Assembly: GCA_027625915.1 (NCBI GenBank)
Contig: JANTQA010000047.1
Coordinates: forward strand, 248,001-312,000
Length of the DNA: 64,000 nucleotides
Reading direction: 5' to 3'
Origin: Anaeramoeba flamelloides
Lineage: Eukaryota; Metamonada; Anaeramoebidae
The notes below the pieces were generated by a model that was not told the origin of the DNA, searched no databases, and saw nothing but the letters and a program-made list of their open reading frames with translations. The translations under genes and the position numbers were made by a program. Shown here in pieces: positions 47,398 through 60,019 of this stretch. Each line of letters opens with the position of its first letter. Within the stretch, counting starts at the first letter, position 1.

Positions 47398-50300
47398 TTA
47401 AATATAATTATTAAAAGAATGATGTATATTAACATTTTGATTGGTATCAGTTTCAGGACAAAGCGAATTCCATTTTAATAATTGCATAATATTTGAAGAA
47501 TTCGATTGCAATGAAGATTTGATTATTTTTAAATTTTTTTCAAAATCCAAGAACTGTAATTCTCGTAAAGAAAATTTTCCATTATTTCCGACATTTTGTA
47601 TTTTTTCCAATTGCAGTCGGTCATAAATGGGGCCATATAAGGCAGCTTTGACCAAGTTTTTTAAATCTGAACCAGAATAATTTTCTGTTAATTTTGCTAA
47701 TTTATTAAAATTAAAATTTGATTCCAACTTTTCTTTTTTTAATAGAATTCTAAAAATTTGTTTTCTTTGTTCATAATTAGGCAAAGGTAAATAATACTTT
47801 TTATTAAACCTTCTAATGATCGCTTCATCCAGGTCGTAAGGTCTGTTTGTGGATCCAATGATTATAATTTTCTTTTGGGTAAAATGATCATAATCAGGAT
47901 CGTTCTCAGAATTGGTCTTGGAATTTCCAATTTCAAAATTATTTTGATTAGTTTTTAAGGCGTCCCAAAATTGCATAAATAAGTTTTTGATTTTTCTATT
48001 TGTTTCGTTTTCCATTTGGATGTTTGCTCTTTTAGACAATAGGGAATCGACTTGATCAATGAGTAATACTGATGGGGCGCATTTTTTAGCAATCGAAAAA
48101 ATTGCTTGGAGGTTTTTTTCTGCATTACCATGCCATTTCGAATAAATCAATGAAGGTGTGATCCTTAACAAAGTGATCTTCTTTTGATTATTTTTTGATA
48201 ATTCTTTAACAATGACATTTGACAGCATTGTTTTCCCAGAGCCAGATGGCCCATATAATAATACACTTTTAAAAAAATTATTATTTTTCAAATTACCCCT
48301 TTGATATAATTCCGGCCTTTTAAATGGCTGGATTAAATCGTCAAACAATTTAGATTTAATACTATCCATACCTCCAATTTTTTTAAATTTACAATCCAAA
48401 TGCTCAATGGGAATATTAGCTTTTTTATAAATTATTTTTTCCAAATTTGAAAAATCTTTAAATTTGGCTTTTTCTTCTTCGTTTCCGTTTTCCTTGTTAT
48501 TGACATTGCTCTCTTCATACTTTACATTGATTTTTGTATTATTAAATAATTTTAACCCATAAATTAAATCGTTTTTATTCAAATTAAGATTCAATTTTTT
48601 ATTTTTATTAAAGATATTTTTCAATGAATGGGTTATTGAATAACCAATAATACAATCCATTTCTTTTGGCGTATAAATGTTATTTGTAAATAAATCACAA
48701 TTGTTTTTTATAAAATTTGAATTTAAATTTAATTGTTTTAAATAATTACATTGGAAATTTAATAATAATTTATTTTGTTGTTGAACACTTATTTTTTGTT
48801 CATTTTTGATTAGCTTTTGCCAAGTTGTTTTTTTGTTGCGTTTTGTTGGGTTTTTAATAAAAATTGATTGTCCAAAATATTTTTTAAAAAAATTTATTAA
48901 TCTTTTATCTCTTGTATCGATAATTTTCATTAATAAATTTTGTTGAATATTTTCATTTAATCTCATTTTACTTTTTTCATTATTATCATTGTTATCATTA
49001 TTATTGTTCGTGTTGGTAGTATTGTTGTTGTTGTTGGCGGCGGTGGTGGTGGTGGTGGTGTTGTTGTTGTCATTGTTGCTACTGCTATTGTTGTTAGTAA
49101 TAGTATTATTATTATTATTATTTTGTTCATTTATTAATAATTTTTTAGAATTACTTTGTAATTGGAATTTTGTTTGTTGATATTTATTAATTGATTTTAA
49201 AATGTTTTTTGATTCCAATTTGGTTAATTTATGTTTCCCAGTTTCAATGCCACTGAAAACAAAAACATTTGGATTATTACTAATTAAACGATCAATTTCA
49301 GATTTTATTGTTTCCAAGATATGATACGAATATAATACAGATTTATCAATATTGGGAATAAATAATATGAAAGGCCGATCACAATTTTGTAAAAGATTAA
49401 AAAACTGTTTACAGAGGATCGTTGGCAAGTCTTGGTTTAGTTTGTCATTTAATTTCAAAATTTCACTTTTTTTAACAAAATAGCAATTGCTTTTTGATTT
49501 TAAGCCAAGATCACACCCCACATTTGGAAGCGGATCATCAAATTCAATTGCAAGATAAGACGAGGAATAACAGGACTCTGTCGGGAAGCTCATGATAATT
49601 TTACCAAACGCACCTGGCTTTGGCCCTGATAATAAGCTTTGATTGCCGTTCTTTGATTGGCTTTTTTGTTGGCTATTGTGAAGTAAGGATCTGATTAATC
49701 GATCAGAATCAATTTTTTGAAAATTTGGCCCAATATACATTATTCTCTCGCCAATTGAAAAATCTTTTTCTTTTCTTTGTTTGTTTTCATTTTCGTTTTC
49801 ATTTTCGTTTTCATTTTCATTTTCATTTTTGTTTTTGTTTTTACTTTCGTTTTCTTTATTAGTGGTGCTGTTATTATTTTTTTTTTCAAAATTGTTAAAT
49901 AAGGATAAAAGTGGGAGATACTCAAGGAAATTAAATTTGAAAAATTGAAAACCAAATTCGTTTGATAAAGATTTACAAATCTTTTCTTGAATAAAATTGC
50001 TATGTTTTCCTTCCCCAATGAAAAAATATTTTCGAAGATTATTATTCTGTGTGTTGTTGAGATTAGGTTTGATCTTTTCCAAGTCACGAACGTTTAAATG
50101 ATTCTTAGAATTTAATTTAATAATCATTTTTAATAATTTAAGAAGATTTTGAGGAAGATAATTTTTTAACTGTACCTCATTGTTTGCGTTGAGCGATCGC
50201 TTTTCAATTATATTTTCAAATTGCGAAATCAAAATCTGGTTGCAAAATTGCTTTTTGATTTCTTTCCTTTTAAAATACTCCAATTCTCGGTACATGAACT

Positions 50301-50919
50301 TGTTGATTTTTGTCCTTTTTTGGTTTCGAATTGAAAATTGCTCCTCAAAGAAGTCCAATTTCTTGAGGTTTTCCTGGCTTTTGCCAAGAAACAATTCCGA
50401 AAGAAACACAAAGGAATAGCGTTTCCCATGATCACCAATGAACTCGAGATTGTCCCCGTCTTTTAAAATGATTTTGTGCCCCTTGACCAAAATGTTTCCA
50501 TTTAAGTACACCTTCCCTTCTTGCCCTGTCACTCTCAAATAACGATTCCGTGTCCTTGCGTCGACAGAAATGTTTGCCAGCGATCGGCTAAACTCTCCTT
50601 CGTGCCCATACAGCCTGAAGCTCAGCTGTGGGTGTGAGCCAAAAAAAAAGGGTAATTTGCAAATTGGCACAAAGGATCGGTTGCCATAGAGAGAGTAGAG
50701 CCTTCCATACTTTGGATGATCAAGTTCTCTTTGTGAAAATTTGCGGTTAACACTAATACCACCGGGCTTGTAAAACGAGCGCTGTGTTTGGGTGGAAATG
50801 AGTTTGGACGATTGCAGTTTTTGTCTTTTGAACGAAAACTGTTTCAGATCACAAGTTTTGTTCGTTGAGCTTAAATTTGTCGTTACAACATTATTTTTTG
50901 AAAGAAAAGGATTGTTCAT
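47398..50919 (-). CDS. FHA-domain AAA ATPase (plant DAA1/Msp1-like class)
   Basis: Single-exon gene for 1173 residues. An FHA domain (about 70-175) opens with YGRLYSLYG and contains FFFGSHPQLSFRLYGHEGEF and VYLNGNILVKGHK. A degenerate first nucleotide-binding region follows (about 293-345, FFIGEGKHSNFIQEKICKSL), then the conserved spacer GERIMYIGP (about 390) and PFILFIPNIDKSV (about 510). An Asn/Thr tract lies at about 600-650. The C-terminal AAA module has Walker A GPSGSGKT (890-897), pore-like KWHGNAEKNL, sensor 1 GSTNRP, and arginine-finger RRF. Walker B reads LLIDQVDSLL: the catalytic Glu is Gln956 (codon CAA). The order FHA, degenerate P-loop, AAA is that of plant FHA-AAA proteins. The AAA domain resembles the ATAD1/Msp1/katanin (meiotic) clade. 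The FHA domain implies phosphothreonine binding. The ATPase may bind ATP without turning it over. Confidence 0.95.
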   Translation of the reverse strand: MNNPFLSKNNVVTTNLSSTNKTCDLKQFSFKRQKLQSSKLISTQTQRSFYKPGGISVNRKFSQRELDHPKYGRLYSLYGNRSFVPICKLPFFFGSHPQLSFRLYGHEGEFSRSLANISVDARTRNRYLRVTGQEGKVYLNGNILVKGHKIILKDGDNLEFIGDHGKRYSFVFLSELFLGKSQENLKKLDFFEEQFSIRNQKRTKINKFMYRELEYFKRKEIKKQFCNQILISQFENIIEKRSLNANNEVQLKNYLPQNLLKLLKMIIKLNSKNHLNVRDLEKIKPNLNNTQNNNLRKYFFIGEGKHSNFIQEKICKSLSNEFGFQFFKFNFLEYLPLLSLFNNFEKKNNNSTTNKENESKNKNKNENENENENENENENKQRKEKDFSIGERIMYIGPNFQKIDSDRLIRSLLHNSQQKSQSKNGNQSLLSGPKPGAFGKIIMSFPTESCYSSSYLAIEFDDPLPNVGCDLGLKSKSNCYFVKKSEILKLNDKLNQDLPTILCKQFFNLLQNCDRPFILFIPNIDKSVLYSYHILETIKSEIDRLISNNPNVFVFSGIETGKHKLTKLESKNILKSINKYQQTKFQLQSNSKKLLINEQNNNNNNTITNNNSSSNNDNNNTTTTTTAANNNNNTTNTNNNNDNNDNNEKSKMRLNENIQQNLLMKIIDTRDKRLINFFKKYFGQSIFIKNPTKRNKKTTWQKLIKNEQKISVQQQNKLLLNFQCNYLKQLNLNSNFIKNNCDLFTNNIYTPKEMDCIIGYSITHSLKNIFNKNKKLNLNLNKNDLIYGLKLFNNTKINVKYEESNVNNKENGNEEEKAKFKDFSNLEKIIYKKANIPIEHLDCKFKKIGGMDSIKSKLFDDLIQPFKRPELYQRGNLKNNNFFKSVLLYGPSGSGKTMLSNVIVKELSKNNQKKITLLRITPSLIYSKWHGNAEKNLQAIFSIAKKCAPSVLLIDQVDSLLSKRANIQMENETNRKIKNLFMQFWDALKTNQNNFEIGNSKTNSENDPDYDHFTQKKIIIIGSTNRPYDLDEAIIRRFNKKYYLPLPNYEQRKQIFRILLKKEKLESNFNFNKLAKLTENYSGSDLKNLVKAALYGPIYDRLQLEKIQNVGNNGKFSLRELQFLDFEKNLKIIKSSLQSNSSNIMQLLKWNSLCPETDTNQNVNIHHSFNNYI

Positions 50920-51904
50920 CTTCTGTTTTTCTTTGTTCTTTGAGTTGTTATTGTTTGTGTTGTAACGAGGTGGTGTCAGCTGAAATTGCTTTTTAAAATT
51001 TATTCAAAAAATAAAAAGTAAAAATTATGATTTGTTTGTTTTGGAAAAAAACAAAATCAAACGAGTTTTTTTTTATTTTTTTGTTAAATCGAATAAATTT
51101 TATTCTATTTGTCTCTTATTCAAGAAATTGTCGATTTAAATACAAACGCTGCTATTTTAATTAAATGTAAGTTCGAGAAATAACAATTCAAAAAATTTTC
51201 AAAATAAATTTTGTTTTGAAAGGAAATAAAATTTATTTTCTTGATCTGTACAGAAAGGTTATCAAGATTCGTACCCTTTTAATTCAGAAATTTGTCTTAT
51301 TTTTCAAATATTGTGAAATATTTTTCTTTTTTGAAAAATCTTTTGATTATTTCAAAATAAGTTTTTTAATAATATAGATGTAGTATAAAGTTTTGTGGTT
51401 TTCTATTGGATTAATTAGAAAAGAATTATTGGAATTTTTCTCTCATTTCTTGATCTCTTTATTTTAATTATTATCTACCTGAAGAAAGGAAAAAACAAAG
51501 AAATTTTCAGCTTTTGATACTCAGGGATCTCAGAAAATCAACTAAATTTTGGTTTGTATTCCTTTTTCAGACATTTACTTTCACTTTTTTCTGATGAATT
51601 GTTTTCAAATCAGTTACTGGTGCTAATTCATTTTTACTATATTCTTTGTCTTTACCCTTGTACACTATTTCGTCCTCTTTGTTAGAAGAGAGTTTGAAAT
51701 TTCTGTTATTTGCAAATTAACAAAGACAACTTTTTTTTTCAAGATCCTTCTCAATTTCTGGAAGAAATCGTTGAAAAAAAACAAAGATCTTTACAGGTAT
51801 ATTGGAAATGAAACAACCAAAATTTGTAAGGTTACTGAATTAAAATTTGAGTAAACATTTACTTATTTTTTTTAATTATTTGAGCTTAAGGGGGTATTGG
51901 TAAT

Positions 51905-52055
51905 ACAATTATAAAAAGGACAAATTTTCACTTTCTTTTCAATTTCCTATCTAAAATAGAGACTGAAGCTGCAAACCACAACCGTCTTCTTTTGGGGACT
52001 TTATTTTTAATAGAAAAATAAGGAAAAGGAAGTGAAAATTTTTTCCCTTGAATAA
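51905..52055. repeat. Small fold-back repeat related to 44780
   Basis: ACAAATTTTCACTTTCTTTT near 51921 is inverted at about 52020-52045 (AAAAGGAAGTGAAAATTTTT). The centre carries TAGAGACTGAAG and ACCACAACCG. It is about 150 bp, noncoding, and resembles 44780-44905 in layout and ends. Confidence 0.5.
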
Positions 52056-54393
52056 TATTAATAATAATAGGTACTTGTTAACATTTTTAGTGTCCCAGTT
52101 TATTCAAAACTAAACCCCTAAAGATCATTTCTATAACTAATAAATTGATTTCTTAATACAAAGGAGAGATATAAGATATCCTAGTATAATAAATTTATAT
52201 ACTCTATGAAAAGTTGAAATCAAAATAATGAAAAAATTACACCAGAAAAAATTTAAAAAAACGGTTATTGATCTTTAAAATAAAATTTGATACAATTACT
52301 ATATCTTGACTCAGTTTTTTTTTTAATTTTTCAGAGAATATCCTAATTAGATTAAAAAAAATGATAAAACAATTACTTAGACTTTCAAATGATTTTTAAA
52401 AATGAATTTCAATTGAAAACTTCCTCAAATTCATCAAATTTAGATTTGATATATGAAAATCCCCCCTCCACCCTTTTAAAAATTATTTTTTTTCCGGTTT
52501 CAAAAACCTTTCTCAAATCCATCAATAAAATAACGTTCCTCAAAAATAAAACTTCTCAACAAATTAAATTTGAGAGATAACAAAAGATTTAAACCCTTTA
52601 AAAATAAAATTAATTATTATAATTTTGTTAATTATTAAATTAAAAATACTGTACTGATTAATAGGATTGGGGAGGTAATAAAAGTTTATATTTTGAAACA
52701 ATTTTTTTTTTTATTTATTTTATACCATCATATATTTAATTACAAATGAAACAATTGTTCACGAATTATTGTTTATGTAAATAATTATAAAAGTAATTTT
52801 TTTAGAGAAGTGTGAATTATTAAAAAATCCATCAATACAAATGGTGTCATTATTAATGAATTTTAAGCTATAAAAATTAACTAAAATATTGCTATTATTA
52901 TTGAAAATATTTAGAAATAAACCTTGGTCTTTAATTTACATTGCGATAAATATTTCGCATTATGATATATATTGTTTTCTCTTTCCTTTTTTAACTTTAA
53001 ATTTCAGCTTTTCCTTCTCTTTTTATTTTTATTTAACTCTTTAAAAATGTATTCAAATTAATTATATTATAAATCAAAGAATTAAGAAAATGTTATAACT
53101 GTTAAAATGATATTATTTTTGATTCAATGCTTATTTAAATACAGCATGAAATCACCTTTGTATACTGAAAAAGATATAAAGGATATTGTTAATTTATTTT
53201 GGCACCTTATTCTTTAAAAAATATGATGTATATTATTTTATGATTTACAATATTAAATTTAATTTAACATTCTTTATTAAAAAATAATTGACAAACCTTA
53301 AAAAACCGAATTATTTTTCAATGATTCACATGGTTTCCAATGACTTCAATTCGTTTTTTAAAACACACCATTTGTAAACTTTTCTTGAATTCTTTTATTA
53401 TATATATATAAACTAAAATTCAAAAAAAGGATAAATTTTTCATCAGAAAAAATCTTTGATAAATTATTTTTTATTTGAATAAAATTGTATTTTATTAGAA
53501 TTTTTAGGGATAATAATCAATATAGATTAATAAATAAAAATAAAGTATCATCATTTTATTTTTTGTAAGACAACTGAAAAAAGAAAAAAAAATAATAATA
53601 ACCAAATTGGCACTAATTTTGAAATTTGGATTATATATATTATTTATTACAATGGTGGTAATTCGGTACCCACAATACCCTTAACAAACTAATAAACCAT
53701 CAAGTCTCAAGACAACACCCAATGATGCCCAATTTATAAAAAAATGATTTATTCAATAAAAAGAAAGTTGCATATTTTTTTTTCATTATTTACTAATACT
53801 ATTTATCATAATATTGTTTTTATTTTTGACAAAAAATGTCTTTTGTAAATTTTCAACCCCTTCTATAAAAATTTATCAAAGGTTCTAAGAAAAATACCTT
53901 ACTTATATAACAATTCAGAACCTTCTTTTTTTTTTTAAAGAAATTGGAAAATTGAAAAAGATTAAAATTTATGATCGAAAAATCGATTTTTGATACTTTT
54001 AACTGATATCTTTTTTTTTTTTAAATTTTTTTATGGATTTTGGTAAATGTTGGTTTAGAAGATATATATATGATTTCGTAGTTAAAAGACGATGCAATCC
54101 CGGTTTTCAAATTTAAAGAATAGTGGTGCCTAAATAATACAAAGAAAAAACAAAGAAGTATTTTTCAAGTTGCCAAAAAGAAACGAATATATTCATTTTT
54201 AATATTTTACTGATTTCAAAATATTTCCAAAAAATCTTTTAAAAAACATTTTAATATTAAAATAATATATTTCAAGGTGTTGAATTTTTGAAATAAAGTT
54301 ATTTAAACTGGGATATAAAAAGAAATTGATTTCAATACTCGAATCAAATAAAATTAGGACTGTATAGAAAAAAAAAAAAAACTTGAGATATCT

Positions 54394-54595
54394 TACAGTC
54401 AGTTCCACTTTTAAGGCACAAACTTTCAACAAAATTTAAGGCACATTAAAAATCTCAAATTAAGGCACACAATTCAGATTCTAGTAAAATAAATTGTAAA
54501 AAAAAAAAAATTATAAATTTTGTTCCTTAATTTGAGATTTTTTTATACCTTAAATTTCATTGAAAGTTTGTGCCTTAAAAGTGGAACTCAATGTA
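54394..54595. mobile_element. Tc1/mariner-type MITE, family A
   Basis: TA-flanked palindrome with left end CAGTCAGTTCCACTTTTAAG at 54396 and right end CTTAAAAGTGGAACTCAATG. The central TTCAGATTCTAGTAAAAT block matches the 60304 and 34185 copies. The last bases of the right end differ from the consensus. Confidence 0.88.
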
Positions 54596-55328
54596 GAATA
54601 AATAATATATATTATGTTAAAAATTTTTAAAAGAACTAAGAATCATATTTTTATTTCGATCTAATTAAAGTCTTGGAAGATAACCAGGTCATGGAAATAA
54701 ATCTTTTATTTAAGTTAATTGTTAATACTGGAAGTATTATAAAATCAATTTTTTGACGAATCATATTTTTTATTAACCAAGAAATAAAACCTACACCAAT
54801 TTCTTTTAAAGTATGATATCTAAAGAACACCACTAATAATTTTTTGATAAATGTGAGTAGATCTATCTATTTTGATAACAAAATAGAGTTTTTGGTTGTG
54901 ATTTATTAATCTCAGATACTCTAAATTTTTATTCTTCTTTTTAATGGAATATTATTTTGAGCAATGTAATTTCATTAATTGTCGTTCTTAAAACATCAAT
55001 ACTCGCAATTTTTAAGAGTTCCACCCTTAAAGAAAACAAAATATATATCAACGATAAATATTAAGAATTAAAAAGAATTACAATACTTATTTTTATCTAA
55101 TTGTTTTTTCATTGTTAGATGAGAAATAAAAATACATTATTAAAAGTATGATTTATACTCTTACTTGTGAGGAATATTGGGTGATGACAATTTATAAGGG
55201 ATAAAAAAAATAAATTGGTTTCACTTTATTTCTTTTAATTCTTAATTCTGTCTCTCATTTTTTAAACTTTTCAGAGAATTACAAAAGAAATTGAAAAAAA
55301 AAATATTTTGAAAAAAAATTATTAGATT

Positions 55329-56360
55329 TTATTTTTTTTTGTGTATTTTATTATTTTTTGTATGTTTTTTTTTTTTTTGGACCTTAGGGGATTTGATAAT
55401 AACCCATTTTCCTTCGGTAATTGGGCGAATTTCTTTTGTAGAGTGTCTTCTTCTGAGAAACGTTTTTTTTCTTTTTATTTTTTTGAGTTTTTTCTTTTTT
55501 TTCGCCTTATTTGGAAAAATCTGATAAAAATGTTTGTCAGTCAATTTTTTTTCACTTGGTATTTGAGGTGATGGGCTGATTAATTCAAAGTCTTCAAAGG
55601 AACTTGTAACATTTTTTGAAAAGGTAAAGTCACATGACTTTTGTCTGATTTTCATCCTTTTTTGATTATTATTTTTAAGTATAAATAAATTAAGATTTTC
55701 TTTGTTGTTGTTGTTGGTTTTTATGTGTACCTGTTTTGAGATTCTGTGTTTCTTTTTTATTTTCTGTTCAAGTTTTTTGTTTTTATTCCTTGGTTTTAAA
55801 ATTGATTTTTTTGTATTTTTGTTTTTTAATTTTGTGTTTTCAATCTCTAATAATAAGATTCTTTTTTTGAGTTCGTTCAATTGTTGTTTAATATTCCTAT
55901 TTTCAATTTGTAACTGTTTTTTTTGGAGTACAATTGTGTTCCGCAATTCATTTGAGGATTCTAATGCAGTCATCCTTCTTTCCATTTGATCTTTTTTATT
56001 GGTGAATTAAAAAAAAAAATCAAAAAAAAAAAAAAAAGATCAATTATTTGAGCCAACAATCTTACAGTAAAAAAAGATTTATTTCTTATATTTTCAATAG
56101 AGAAAATAGAAAATAGAAATTTTCTTACGCTCAAGAGTATCTTTTTCTTTTTTATGAACTTTTTTCATCACTTTTGTCAAATTGGTCAATTTGCTAATTT
56201 TCTTTTTGCTTTGATAAATTTTTTTGGATTGATCTGTTACAGTCTCAGAAAGTTTAATTATTTGAGTGTTGGGGCTATAGCAGGAAAGGTTAGGCGCTTT
56301 AATCATTTTGAGTGTTGTAAAACTTTTATTTTTCTTCGTAGTCTTCCTCTTGACTTCCAT
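55329..56360 (-). CDS. Basic coiled-coil protein, function unknown
   Basis: Two exons (56360-56129 and 55990-55329; intron 138 bp, donor GTAAGA after GAGC, acceptor AAG), 297 residues. The join is in phase and keeps a coiled coil running from exon 1 (KVMKKVHKKEKDTLE) into exon 2 (MERRMTALESSNELRNTIVL, ENRNIKQQLNELKKRILLLE). The rest is very basic, with one less charged conserved-looking patch (SSFEDFELISPSPQIPSEKK) and a basic end (KKTFLRRRHSTKEIRPITEG, then KWVIIKSPK). An N-terminal coiled coil followed by a basic disordered tail is the layout of shugoshins, but no diagnostic C-terminal motif is certain, so no name is given. The start is doubtful: the same frame continues upstream to 56447 with a hydrophobic Phe-rich leader that looks untranslated, and AAAG directly before the ATG could be an acceptor of a further upstream exon. 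Confidence 0.62.
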
Positions 56361-56848
56361 CTTTGGAAATATCAATGTGTTAAAATTAAAAATAAATAAT
56401 TTGAAATTTAATTTTAAAAATAAAATTGATACTTTGATTTGTTTCAAAAGCTGTTATTTATTAGATAAAAATTCCTTCTTTGGGGTTTAATCACTTTTCT
56501 TGATCCATTAAAAAAAATAACGGTTTTTTTGGATAATCTAAAAAGCAAAATTTATTCAAGCATTATTGTTCTCAATTCTAATTTTATTTAAATTTTCATT
56601 TAATTTATTTCTTTGAAACCATCAGGGGTAAGTAGTTAACACCTTGAACACATTTATAGAAGTGCTAATAATTAAATAATAAAATTAAGAGCGTTTCTAT
56701 CTTTTGGAAACAATATCAATTATTTGAAAGAAATCAGTAAAGTCTAAATCGAAAAGTTGAAACCATAATCAAACTGAATTGAGAATTTGGAGGGTTGGAA
56801 TTTGTCTTTGATCTATTTAAAATATTTTTTCCTAGGATATTTGGGATT

Positions 56849-57330
56849 TAAAGTGGTGTAAATAACCACTGTTTTTTGCTTTAACCCATTACGAAAATTT
56901 AACTCCTGTAAAAAATATTGGTTGACTCTAGAAATTAAAGAAATAAATCAATGGAATGTCAACAGCATAAATATAAGTAATAAGTTTCTTTAAACAAATT
57001 TAAAATAAGAATTATGAAGATATTGCAAGATTTAAAGTGAAATTTTTGAAGAAATACTCAGTATATCATTTTTTTTTGATTTTTTTTAAAAAAATCATTT
57101 AATCTCAGAAATTTTGTAAATATTACGAAAAATTTGAAACTTAGACATTTAATATTTTTTAATCTTTCAGATAATCAAATATCTAACCTCTAAAGTCAAT
57201 TTAATTCCGAAACAAGTATATTGTGTTTCTTCCAAACTTCAAATCCTTAAGTTTGAAAAAAAAAATACTGATTGAATTTTTGCATTGGGTTAAAGGTTGT
57301 CAATACAGGTTATTTACACCACCACCCTTT
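56849..57330. mobile_element. Probable TIR element (~480 bp)
   Basis: TAAAGTGGTGTAAATAACC at the left and GGTTATTTACACCACCACCC at the right are inverse copies. Further pairing (TTTAACCCATTACGAAAATT against TTTAACCCAATGCAAAAATT) extends the arms to about 60 bp. The interior is noncoding. Ends are less sharply defined than in the other families. Confidence 0.6.
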
Positions 57331-60019
57331 CTCTTTATTTTCAAAAAACAATAATTGCCTAAATAATTTTTAACTCCAGTAAACTTAGTCCCTTTATATC
57401 CGTGTTACCACCATTCTAAACAAACCATGATAATTATGAAACACAGAAATGACATTTTTATCTCATACTTTCCTTTCTATTACAGGATTTGATTGTTTTA
57501 TAATAGACCATTATTAACTTTGATATTTTCTACTAGATCAACAATTTCACTTGTAAAAATTTTTAAATTTGAATTTTTTACTTCAACCTTGAATTAATCA
57601 ACAATTTCCAACGATTTATAAGTTTTTTTTATGGATCTTTAATCCCTAAACATTTTTATATCAAAATGCAGTTCATTTCAAAGTTTTTATTTATTTAGAT
57701 CTCCAATCTTTGAAAACATTTTTTTAGATTTGTGAATTGTATTTAAAAAACAAAGAGGATGTTTTTCTGTCTTTCAAATAAGAAATTTTTTTAAAAAACT
57801 AATGAAAAATCATTATATTATGTGATAACATATAGTCAAAGATTTTTTTTGTGTTTAACAGAGATAAAAAAGTCAATTTCGATATCTGTAAAATTTCGTG
57901 GTAGGTTTGGAACTGCACTATATATATGTTTGCATTTCTGTTATAACATATTTTATAAGTATAACCACAATTTAAAGAAAAAATTGTATGCGTTTATAGA
58001 TTAAATTCAAATTGAACTCTTTTTCAGTTAAATGGGTCCAGTTTTATTGAAGGAATAGAATATTTAATCACTTTTTTCCCATATTCTACATAAAATAAAA
58101 TTTCAATTTTTAGATAATATCATTTTACTCAATTAATAATTTTTTTTTCTAATTTTGCCTTTTTTCTTTTTTCTTTTTTTTCTTTTCTATTTTCATTTTT
58201 TTTCAAAATCAATTTGAAAAAAATGTTTTAAAACATCAAATTAACTTTAATTCAAGCGAATTTTTGATTTATTTTAAAATTCGAACATTTACCATTATGA
58301 AATCATATTTGTAAAAATTTTTTTCGGAAGACATTTAGTATTATGGATCAATAAATCTAATTCAAATGTTCCAACTTTTAATAAAAATGTATTTTTTACT
58401 AAAAATTTATCGTTTTTTACAAGCTATTTCTTTTAAGAATATCAGTTTAATCCATATTTTATAATTTCGATTTTTTCGTAACATTCATATTTTTGCGAAT
58501 TTTTTAAAAAAAAGAATTTTGCCTTTTTGTTTGGGCTACTCTGGGCGAAATTGATTTTAGGAATAACAATTCCAATTATGTATATGCCCATTTATCTAAA
58601 ATTACTAAAATTATGTAACATTAATCGAATAATTATTAATAATCCTAAACCATAAAATTGCCATTTTTTATGAATGGAAGACATTTTTAAAAACAGATGT
58701 TTTTTTTAGGTTTCATAAAAATTATCTTAATTAGTAGTCGTATTAAAAAAATCGTGGATACATAATTCAGTCAAATATTAATGATTGTTAGATTAACACC
58801 TATTGTATTTATTTCGAAATATTTTCATTCATATATTCCCCAAAAAAATAAAAAAAAGTGAACTATTTATAGAATAAAAGATATTACCAAATTAAATAAA
58901 AATAAAAATAGATAAATTTTTTTCATTCTTATAAAAATTTTCCCTTGGGATTCAATTTACGCCCCTATAACACTATTTTGAATTTTCAAAGTTTTTTTTG
59001 CTTGATTTTTGGTGTTAAGTGGGTTTAAAATATTTTTTTAACAATTTAAATGGTTCAATTGTTTAAATTTGATGAGAAGTGAACTACTTAAAGAAAAAAA
59101 TAAATAAAAAGTATTTTTAAAACCTAAAGTTGACAGATATAAAATGTTCATTCCATTAAAAATCAACGTTTCCAACCCATAAAAATATTTAAATAATAAT
59201 AGATTTCAAAATAAAACTTTAAAAATAAAATAAGATTGAAAAGTACCATTTAATATATCTTTGTCATTTCCAAACAAAAACAATTTTGATAAAAGATACG
59301 AAATAGTATTAGTATTTTATGGAATTCAAGAAAAAAAAAAAACATTCCTTAAAAGAAAGATCATATTTTTCTCATATATATTCTGGGGGTGGATAGTTTC
59401 TATTTGGTGATGAAAATGATAAATTTATTATATATATATATATATATATTAATTATTTTTCTTTTTCGCTTTTTTTTATTTAATGATTTTTCTTTAATTA
59501 CCCCTTTCTATAAATAAATAAATAGAAAGATCATATTTTTCCATTTTTTCAACTTAACTGTGGATTTTTTAGTTAAAAAAAAAAAAAAAATACAGTCTAC
59601 TTGTTACTTGTTTAATTTCCGATTGTTAATTTATAATAAAAATCAATCAAAAGATTTTCGACAACTTCCAATCTAATTTTAAATGAAAATACAATTTTTT
59701 TACAACAATAATATATTAAAAAAAAAATTACCGCTTATAAAATAAGCCAAATAATTTCGACATTTCTTAGATAAAATCATGTTTAAAAGATGAAAGGGGT
59801 TACTAGTATGATCAAAAGAACAACTAGTGGTTTTGACCCAAGAAAATCCAAAAAAACTCTAAAAGAATCAAAACCAAACAAACTTAAAAAAACAATTTTT
59901 TTATCAGAAAATTTATGATATAGAGTTACAATTAATAAATCCTATTAACACAATGATGAAAACAAACATAGTTGGTTTTACCTATAAGGTTAAAACGTTT
60001 AATCAAATTTTTGTAATAA

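Larger units (their letters stand above)
50920..55328. other. Intergenic interval with fold-back and one MITE
   Basis: About 4.4 kb upstream of the FHA-AAA gene, downstream of the coiled-coil gene. It holds a small fold-back (51905-52055) and a family A element (54394-54595). A short (TA) run lies at about 53400. ORFs at 52389-52580, 54199-54432 and 54651-54833 have no recognisable features; 54199-54432 overlaps the MITE. Confidence 0.5.

Noticed and set aside
48989-49180. Plus-strand ORF of Leu/Val runs opposite the FHA-AAA gene
   Set aside because: It is the antisense of the Asn/Thr low-complexity tract of the real gene.
56361-56447. N-terminal extension MKQIKVSILF of the coiled-coil protein
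   Set aside because: Phe/Leu/Asn-rich AT-type sequence unlike the rest of the protein; more likely untranslated leader or intron.
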